Origin: Chloroflexota bacterium
GTDB lineage: Bacteria > Chloroflexota > UBA5177 > JANWHV01
Assembly: GCA_028287725.1 (NCBI GenBank)
Contig: JAQBPC010000532.1
Location: 1-8,349 of the forward strand
Direction: 5' to 3'
Length of the DNA: 8,349 nucleotides
This document shows positions 1 to 6,900 of the stretch, in pieces. The notes below the pieces were generated by a model. It ran no database searches. It saw only the letters and a list, made by a program, of their open reading frames with translations, and had not been told where the DNA came from. Positions within the stretch are counted from its first letter, which is position 1, and every line of letters begins with the position of its first letter. Position numbers and translations under genes: made by a program.

Positions 1-22
1 ACTCGGTCTTCACCTGCTCCAC
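1..22 (-). CDS. Possible start of a third gene on the same strand (partial, weak)
   Basis: After the TAG of the 1303-aa gene, the minus strand offers a GTG at 20-22 in a frame that stays open to the left edge (V-E-Q-V-K-T-E). It is preceded by AGAGG (28-32) with 5 nt spacing. Codons in the frame (GTG GAG CAG GTG AAG ACC GAG) prefer G or C at the third position, like the neighbours. Only seven codons are visible, so this may be chance. A second GTG at 11-13 in the same frame is an alternative start. The rest of 23-69 holds no other gene I can see. Confidence 0.25.
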
Positions 23-69
23 GATCGCCTCTATTGAGGGAGCAGTAGGTCAATCACGGCGGCATACAC

Positions 70-3000
70 CTATCGGCTGGCGGTTCGATTCTGCGGGACG
101 TTCCGTTTTGCCAGCACGGTAGTTCGCTCCGTGTCCCCTGGATAACTCTCGTATTCACGCAGCACTAGGCGCATCCGACCTCCGGAAGTTGGGGCCTGCA
201 GCGAGCCGCTCCAGGTACCTACCGCACTGCGCCGCCGCGCGAGGATGGTTCTGTGTGTCTGCAGGTGCAGCGTGACCACCGCTCCTTGACTTGACGCGGT
301 GGCCCACCCAAGGTCCGGGTCCGGCGCGTCCGCTGCTTGCTGCTCGATGGCGGCGACCACGACGTTCGTGCTGCCGAAAGGAACCGGTCCGGAGACTGAG
401 ATCTGAAGTGTGCCGGGCTGCACGGGGTCGAAGGTCACCGTCGCCGTTCTATCCGGCGTGAGCTGCATGAAGTCGGCCAGCACCAGAGGGGAGAGATGCG
501 CGCCATCAACGGAGAATGGCTGGTAGCGGGCCAGGGCCAGGCGGATAAATGGGAAATAGGCTTGCCCGGCGGCGATGGTGATGTCCGAGTACCAAAGGCG
601 GCGGTCCGGGTCGAAGGCAACCAGATGGCCGGCCACGCTGGCGCTTCGCTTGGGGGCATCGCTCAGCGACAGACCTGTCTGCGTGCGCACGGCGCTGGTA
701 AACGCGCTCAGCGACGGGGTGTAGGCGGCGGGGAGGTCTGCCGAGAGATGGATGGGATCCAAACCCCACTCCGTGCAGTAGGCCGGGTCCGGCTGGGATC
801 CGCGAAGGATGGTGCCGTGCCGGCCGCGCGCAGCGGAGAACACCACGCCGAGCAGCTCATCCTCGCCCGAGGAGAACCAGGGCCGCTCCAGGTAGACACG
901 CAGGCTGCCGCCGTGCCGCACGCTCTGGACACTCGCGGTACCGACGGAGGCTTCCCAGCCGAAGGTAGGCACGATGTAGAGCAACTTCGGGATGTCCGGC
1001 CGGGCCGTGCTGGGCACTTCCACCACGCCGCTTGGCAGCGGGCCAGTGGGAGGCGCAACAGGGCGTTGCGGATTGGGCTCATGCAAGGCGCCTGGCGTGC
1101 CGGTGACGGTAATCAGCGACGGGTCGGCGGCGATCTGTGCGTCACTGAACGGGAAGTATTCGCGGAAACGCGACGTGGCCGAGGCAGTGTAGGCCACTCG
1201 GCGATGCCGCGTGTCGCCGAGCTGATGCGTATTCAACAACGTGGCGGGATTCTCGCCGCTGGCCGCGGGATTGAGCGGCGCCGCCGTCTCGTGCGGTTGG
1301 ACCGACAGGTGGCATGCGGCGCCCCTCGCCGAGCGCACCTGCGGTGCGGGCTGCGCGATGTCATCAAACGGCTCGTACCAGTGGCCGGACACATTCATGC
1401 TGACCGTGCTCGGACCGTCGATAGGCATCTTCGGGTCGATTAACAGGGCCGAGGTGGCGCCCAGCTGCCGGTACGCAGCGAAGTCGCTGGTGAATTTCGG
1501 AGTAATCAAAGGGTGCTGTACCGCATGTACCAGCGTAAGCTTGGTGAATGGCGTGGCCATCCAGACTTGCCCCTCGAGCGCTGCGTGCTTCCAGCGTCCT
1601 GCCAGCCTGGTCTCGCCGAGCCAGGACCAGATGCCGAGCAAATCGAGAGCGGCATGATCGAGCGTGCTGCTAAGGTTCACGTCTAGCATTGCCGCCTGCG
1701 GCAGCTGCACGGTGAGCACGCGCTTCGCCGCGTTCCAGTGGGGTGCCTTTGGCGGTGTGTGCTCGTCGACGCCCGTGATCTTGAGGCGGAATGGTTGATT
1801 GTCGGGCCATTTGCCGGCGAAATCGGCCGTGGTAATCGGTTGGTTGGCGATCGTTCCCGGGAGGTCCCGGAACGCCGCTCCGGCGGCGAGTGGATCCGGC
1901 AGGTACGGCGTGGCGACATGCTCTGCGTCGTAGTGCGCCGCGCTGATCCCATCGGCTGCCGTCTCGAAGCTCGCGTCGCGTGACACGATGACCTCAAACC
2001 AGTTCTTGCCGGCGGGCGGCGGGACGTCGAACTTGCCGTGTTGCTCGGCAACCAGCTGGCCGGCTTTTGGGGGCACGATATGGCGCTCGGCATACCGGTT
2101 GCCGATCTTCATTTCGGCGTAATAGTGCTCGACACTCTTGCCCACATCGCTGCGGATGACGAGCCTGGCAGCCGCTTCGGCTGGGGAGCCGTTGAGCGCA
2201 TTGCGCGGGACCACGGCCGGTGAGGCTACCGGCTCCCAACGCAGATAGGGTCGCTCAACGGAGACGGCGCCGGGGGCTCGCGCGTCGGAGGATGACGGGT
2301 CGGTCGTGTGCCCGGCGAGGTCCATGCTGCGCGCACGAAACCGGTAGCGCACACCGAAGCGGAGCCGCGGCAGGCTACCCGGCAGCGCTTTGAAGGAGAT
2401 GGCCAGTTTTGCCTGCGTGGCCGAGGTATTGGTGACGGTCGTGGTGATTCCCTTCGGATTGGCAGGATCAGCGTTGGCGGCAATTGCCTTACCCGGCCGC
2501 GGCGCCACCAGACTCCAGCCCTGCCACTGGAACATGCTTTCCTGCAGATACAGGTCGGTCGAGGAGCCGCTCGCATCACTAGTGATAGCGAGCGTGACCG
2601 CGCCTTCATCGTCGAACGTGAGCGTCTTGCCCGTGCGCTCGAAGTGATAGGCACCGCGCCGCTTGCAGAGCGAATGCCAGGCGTTTGTCTGCGAGTCGTG
2701 CGTATCGATCACATAGCCGCGGATCAGGTCCTCCGCGTAGAGCTCGACTGGCGCGTGTGCCTGCGCGTCCTGATGGCGCTGCGTCGCGTTCAGGAAAATT
2801 GTGGCCAGCTCGGAGGCGCGGCCCGAATGCACGAGGGAAAGGCCTGCCGAGCGGAGCGGCGGAATTCCGTCGAAGCCGACGTTGCGCGAGCGTGAATAGG
2901 CAAGATTGGCGACCATCGCGGACGTCTTTTCCGCGGCGCCGTTCACATCTATCTGCACTACGTCGAAGAGACCCTGCTGCGCGTTGAGCTGCAGCATGCC

Positions 3001-3981
3001 ATGCTCCAGCAATGGCTCATTGGGTCTCGGCAGTGGCTCGAAGCGCGCGCCGTCGAGCAGGTATCGCGTACGCGGGTGAATATTGGGCGGTGACCCGAAC
3101 GTTGAGCAGATTACCTGGACCGCGCCATTGCGCGGGATTGCCGCGTCGAGCGGCAATTCCAGATCGATCACCAGCCCGAGCCGAGTGGCCAGTTGCGGAT
3201 AGTTGCCGAGCATGGACACGATGTGATGGAAGTCGATCTGGTCATGGTAGTCGGCGGCGCTAGGCAACGGTTTCCGAACGTACGGTGATGAGGCGCCGGC
3301 GGTGGTATCGCGTGCCTGGCGCGGTTGATGGAATGTCTCGATCTGCTGGTAGTCGCCGGCAATGCCGCCCACCTGCTGGTGGGGCTTCAGGGCGCGCTGG
3401 TGTTTCAGGGTGCCATCGATCTGATTGACCACCTTCGCTTTGGCATCGATCAGCAGCTGCCTGACCGCTGTCTGTTGCTTCAGCACGCGAGAGTAGCCGA
3501 GCAGCAGCGGCGCTCCCGGTACAACCTCCGCAAAGTGCGTCAGTAACTCCGTGGAGTCCGGCATGCGGTGCGGAGCGTCCGCCACCGCGTGGGCAACCTT
3601 GAGGAACCGTCCCTTGAGATCGTCATGGACCCTGGCGACAGGCGCGGAGCGGATCACGTGTTGCGAGTAGTCGTCGAATGCATAGGACGTCACGGCGGTG
3701 GACAGCGGAAAGATCGCTTTCCAGAGGGAGGAGTTTGGTGTTTCCGCTTTGGCTGGGTGCGGCTCGCGGAAGAGCGGCGTCGCGGTGAGCGTCGGTCCGC
3801 CGTCGAAGGCTGCCGTGAAGTGCAGCGTGCGTACGATGGCCGGCCAGTCCTGAAAGGTTGGGAAGTCGTGCAGCGTCAGCGTGCCGGCACCGGAGAGACG
3901 CGGCGAGATCAATACCGAGAGCCGCAGGCGGCCATTAGCTATGCCGTGAGGAAGCGCCGTCCAGATGATTTGTTCAGACAT
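70..3981 (-). CDS. Large (1303 aa) multidomain beta-rich protein of unknown function
   Basis: This is a complete ORF from ATG (3979-3981) to TAG (70-72). The ATG is chosen because AAGGAGA lies 6 nt upstream. The N-terminus (MSEQIIWTALPHG) is not a signal peptide, and no transmembrane helix is apparent. Residues 1-160 look beta-rich (RLRLSVLISPRL at 18-29). Residues about 165-225 are Lys/Gln/His-rich and probably helical. Residues about 280-450 contain motif-like blocks RTRYLLDGARFEPLP (304-318) and ELYAEDLIRGYVID (413-426). RYRFRARSMDLAG (545-557) followed by YLRWEPV (579-585) resembles the edge of fibronectin-III/Ig-like domains. A Pro-rich linker covers 965-997. The last third carries YLERPWFSSGEDELLG (1030-1045) and RLALARYQPFS (1147-1157) with HLSPLVLADFMQL (1162-1174). 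There are only four cysteines (292, 439, 890, 1069), and I see no enzyme active-site signature. It is probably co-translated with the giant gene upstream. A structural, binding or assembly protein is the most I would infer. Confidence 0.96.
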   Translation of the reverse strand: MSEQIIWTALPHGIANGRLRLSVLISPRLSGAGTLTLHDFPTFQDWPAIVRTLHFTAAFDGGPTLTATPLFREPHPAKAETPNSSLWKAIFPLSTAVTSYAFDDYSQHVIRSAPVARVHDDLKGRFLKVAHAVADAPHRMPDSTELLTHFAEVVPGAPLLLGYSRVLKQQTAVRQLLIDAKAKVVNQIDGTLKHQRALKPHQQVGGIAGDYQQIETFHQPRQARDTTAGASSPYVRKPLPSAADYHDQIDFHHIVSMLGNYPQLATRLGLVIDLELPLDAAIPRNGAVQVICSTFGSPPNIHPRTRYLLDGARFEPLPRPNEPLLEHGMLQLNAQQGLFDVVQIDVNGAAEKTSAMVANLAYSRSRNVGFDGIPPLRSAGLSLVHSGRASELATIFLNATQRHQDAQAHAPVELYAEDLIRGYVIDTHDSQTNAWHSLCKRRGAYHFERTGKTLTFDDEGAVTLAITSDASGSSTDLYLQESMFQWQGWSLVAPRPGKAIAANADPANPKGITTTVTNTSATQAKLAISFKALPGSLPRLRFGVRYRFRARSMDLAGHTTDPSSSDARAPGAVSVERPYLRWEPVASPAVVPRNALNGSPAEAAARLVIRSDVGKSVEHYYAEMKIGNRYAERHIVPPKAGQLVAEQHGKFDVPPPAGKNWFEVIVSRDASFETAADGISAAHYDAEHVATPYLPDPLAAGAAFRDLPGTIANQPITTADFAGKWPDNQPFRLKITGVDEHTPPKAPHWNAAKRVLTVQLPQAAMLDVNLSSTLDHAALDLLGIWSWLGETRLAGRWKHAALEGQVWMATPFTKLTLVHAVQHPLITPKFTSDFAAYRQLGATSALLIDPKMPIDGPSTVSMNVSGHWYEPFDDIAQPAPQVRSARGAACHLSVQPHETAAPLNPAASGENPATLLNTHQLGDTRHRRVAYTASATSRFREYFPFSDAQIAADPSLITVTGTPGALHEPNPQRPVAPPTGPLPSGVVEVPSTARPDIPKLLYIVPTFGWEASVGTASVQSVRHGGSLRVYLERPWFSSGEDELLGVVFSAARGRHGTILRGSQPDPAYCTEWGLDPIHLSADLPAAYTPSLSAFTSAVRTQTGLSLSDAPKRSASVAGHLVAFDPDRRLWYSDITIAAGQAYFPFIRLALARYQPFSVDGAHLSPLVLADFMQLTPDRTATVTFDPVQPGTLQISVSGPVPFGSTNVVVAAIEQQAADAPDPDLGWATASSQGAVVTLHLQTHRTILARRRSAVGTWSGSLQAPTSGGRMRLVLREYESYPGDTERTTVLAKRNVPQNRTASR
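991..1089 (-). other. Segment encoding a Pro-rich linker in the 1303-aa protein
   Basis: Residues about 965-997 contain roughly ten prolines with Ser, Thr, Gly and Val between them (for example NPQRPVAPPTGPLPSG) and no predicted strand or helix. They separate the middle of the protein from a compact, motif-rich C-terminal part of about 300 residues, so this is probably a domain boundary. Confidence 0.65.
2311..2349 (-). other. Segment encoding an Ig/fibronectin-III-like strand motif
   Basis: Residues 545-557 of the 1303-aa protein read RYRFRARSMDLAG and are followed by HTTDPS. In fibronectin-III and related Ig-like folds, a Tyr-x-Phe/Val-x-Val/Ala-Arg-Ala strand followed by Asp-x-Ala/Gly-Gly/Asn and a Ser/Pro turn is the typical F-G strand region. 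The match is to this short pattern only. The surrounding sequence (about 515-590) has suitable length and strand content. Confidence 0.45.
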
Positions 3982-3987
3982 GTACTT

Positions 3988-3994
3988 TCTCCTT
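3988..3994 (-). promoter_or_regulatory. Ribosome binding site of the 1303-aa gene, overlapping the upstream stop codon
   Basis: On the minus strand the junction reads TGAAGGAGAAAGTACATG. AAGGAGA is a near-ideal Shine-Dalgarno sequence, its first A is the last base of the upstream TGA, and six bases (AAGTAC) separate it from the ATG. A ribosome terminating on the giant gene would cover this site, so translational coupling or re-initiation is likely. The 12-nt gap leaves no room for a separate promoter or terminator. Confidence 0.9.
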
Positions 3995-6900
3995 CACGCC
4001 GTGGCGAACGCCGCCAGGTATTCGCCCCAATCGCCGCCGCTGATCTGGTCGATAAAGCGCGGGTCGGAGCCGGCAATCTCGCGTTCCACGCCAACACTAA
4101 AGGACTTACTGAAGAAGAGGACGCTGACCTCCAGGGTGAGCGTCGCCTGGCCATAGGCCACGCCGTGGCCGCCCTTATTCTGATATGTCAGGCCGAGGTA
4201 CAGCTCGATGGAGACTGAGACGATGCCCAGCACCTCGACGGCGCCGCCGGCACGGAAGAACCCCGTCAGGCTCGCGACGTCCGGGATAGCCGGAGTGGTT
4301 GCGGTTGCCGGCTTGGCCGGTGTGAACTTGAAGTAGATGCCGGCCATGGCGTAGACCGTGCCACTGGCGATCCCGAGATTGAGCGAGACGCTGGCTCCAA
4401 ACTCGATCGCCGCCTCCAGGCTGTGCACGCCGTCCAGTCCCACCGTGATGCCGAAGAACAACCCACCGGCGAAAAAACTGATCTGGAGGTGACACGGCTC
4501 GCTGCGGGAGCCAAAGCTAAGGGCCGCCGTAACCGGATCGCCGAAGTAGGGGACGGTAAACACCATGCCAAACTTAATGTTGGTGAGGGCAAAGAGGCCA
4601 ATTGAGAGGGCCGGCAGGTGTATTCGCACGCCGGCATCCACGTGATCGATCGACGGGTCGACGAACGGCCCTCCAATGTCTGGCCCGCTGCTCGCGGCGG
4701 GTGGTGGTGACGGTGGGGAAGAGCCGGCGGATGCCGCGCTGCTGCTTGACGGCGAGCCGCCCGAGCCGGAATCGCCACCACCCGGAATCACTTTCTTGAG
4801 GTCGTTTACGAAGGTGAGCGGGCCGCCGAACTCAACCTTGATCCCCTTCGGTTTGACACTCAGCTTGCCGTCCGCGCCGTAGGTGAAACTGAACTCGTCG
4901 AAGTGCGTGACGATCACTTCGAACAGGTCCAGCGCGAAGTTAGTGAGCTTACCCTCAACCTTATAGCTGCCCGGTTTGCCGGTATAGTCGCGTACGGTGG
5001 AGGCGACCACCTCCAGCGCGCCGTTCTTCGAGGCGTCGATATTGCCGGTAACGGGCTTATATGGGCCGAAGCGCTTGACCTTCGGCTTCCAGCTGAGGCT
5101 GTAGGTCCTGTGCTTGACCGGGCTGTCGAGATCGTTCGGATCTTCGTGGTCGTTGCCTTCCAGCAGCATGGGCAGGTCCGAGGGCCTGCTCGGTGTATCC
5201 GCCACGTCACCCAGAGTCAGGCCGCCGAGGATTTTGGCCTGGGAGGGATCGAAGAAGTTGTTGTAAAACTTGTTGCTCGGTTTACTTAGCGAACCGTCGG
5301 CGATCTGGGCAAGTGGGTTACCGACCGGGCCCTGCTTGCGCGACATGCCGGCAATGTTATAGGTGGGCGAGATTACCCCCAGGGTCCCCTCTGGGCCCGA
5401 GCCTGAGCCGCCAAATGAGACACTGCTCGCGCCGGGGTCCAGCATCTCAAGGTAGATCTCCCCGACGTTGCTTGGGGCGTCGAATCCATGTATGAGATAG
5501 AAGTCGCTCATCTTGACCCGCGGTACCTGGCCCGAGCGAAGCAGGGCTTCCAGCGTCGGGATTTTTACCGAGGCCCGTGCCAGCACCGGGTAAAACGCCG
5601 GCTGGTCACGCCTCTTGAGCTCAAGCACCGCGGTCTTCGGCCTAAACGTGGAGACGGTGATGTCCATGGTATGCAGGGTCGTGTCGCCGGAAGCAGCACT
5701 CTCGGCAAAGGCGACGTTCTGCCCGGCAGTTTGATACGTCGTGCGCGGCGGCAGTCCTGGGGAGGCATCTCCGAGCATGTAGTTGCTCACGCTCTCCATG
5801 GCGGCTGCATCGAAAGCAAGGTCGTTGTTGGCGCTGACAAATGCCATCGGCGCCGTGAACTCTACTGTCTTACCGGTCACGTCCGCACCGACGAGGTGGA
5901 ACAGGAAGTCGCTCCCGGCCACGCGCGGCACGAACGCCTCCTCAGGGGGCTTGCCGGCGAGGATGCCCTGCGGAATATCCAGGTCCGGCGTGGTAATCGT
6001 GGTGCTCCGCATCTGGGTGAACGGCATCTGGCGGTCAACATGCCTATTTTTGTTGTCGACCAGACCGGAAACGCGGAGCTGTTTGGTCGGCTCGCGGACC
6101 ACGATGAACATGCGCTGGAAAAGGTACGCGACGTTCTTGCCGTCTTCAACGAAGAATTTGCGTTCCGTCACCTTTACCAGCGAGGCGCGATGGCCAAATG
6201 GGAACAGATATCCCTGATAGACGACCCGCACGTAATTGTCTCGGCCCATGGCGCCGCGATGTACCCATTCCTCCACAGAGAGACTGAGTGCCGAAGGGTT
6301 AAATGAGCCGCGCAGATCCATCCAAGCACCAAGTCCGCTGAGCATCAGGCGGTTCGCGGCGATGGCGCGGGGCTGATATGGTTGCTGCTTCAATGCCTCG
6401 TGTGAGAAGTCGGCGCTCAGGCGTACGATCTGGTAGCGGTCGTTGGCGTTGAGCGAAGCGCGGAAATTTGGGCTTGTCGGCGCATTGTTCTTACCGGTCT
6501 GGTAGTCGCGCGACCAGACCGCGCGCACCACGCGGTCGGGCACCCCGGCATCCGTGCCGTAAGCATCGACCGGCCTGCCTTGCGAGAGAATCTCGCCGGT
6601 GACCACATATTTGCGGTCCAGGCCCGTACCTTGCGGCTGATAGACGTAGTGCTGGTCGACCAACGAGTGCGGGTCCTTGGGCTGGGCCGGCGATAGCTTG
6701 ACGGCAAGACGGGTGTGCCAGAGCTCGGTCCGGCCATGGTCGGAAACGGGCGAGAATGCGTGCACCCAGGCGCCGGACGGCACCGGGGAAAGGATCAGGC
6801 GCCAGGGAACCTCGATTGCCGTCTCACGCGCTCCAGGCTGCGTGGGCGCCGGGTGAAGCAGCCGCGGCCTGATGATCTTTGCCAGCGGGCCGGCTTGTAC

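Noticed and set aside
14..45. Inverted repeat CTGCTCC/GGAGCAG with an 18-nt loop downstream of the second gene, considered as a terminator
   Set aside because: No T-run follows the stem on the minus strand (next bases GTGAAGACC), the loop is long and the stem is only 7 bp. It does not qualify as an intrinsic terminator.
496..1443. Long plus-strand open frame (315 codons) antisense to the 1303-aa gene
   Set aside because: It is Arg/Gly/Ala-rich with low-complexity composition, has no recognisable motif, and lies wholly inside a secure minus-strand gene. Long antisense frames are expected in GC-rich coding DNA.
2308..2895. Plus-strand open frame (195 codons)
   Set aside because: It lies entirely antisense to the 1303-aa gene, has no motif, and has Arg-heavy composition.
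3997..4680. Outer-membrane beta-barrel with a C-terminal targeting signal
   Set aside because: The protein ends in AFATA, not in the usual terminal Phe/Trp strand, and its N-terminus (signal peptide) is not in the window. It is kept only as one of several fold hypotheses.
4681..4785. Repetitive-looking GC-rich stretch considered as a DNA repeat
   Set aside because: It has no regular DNA unit. It is explained by the Ser/Gly/Pro codons of the protein linker.
5488..6306. Plus-strand open frame (272 codons) antisense to the giant gene
   Set aside because: It is Arg/His-rich and without domain-like pattern, covering the most motif-rich part of the opposite gene. It is best explained as a shadow frame.
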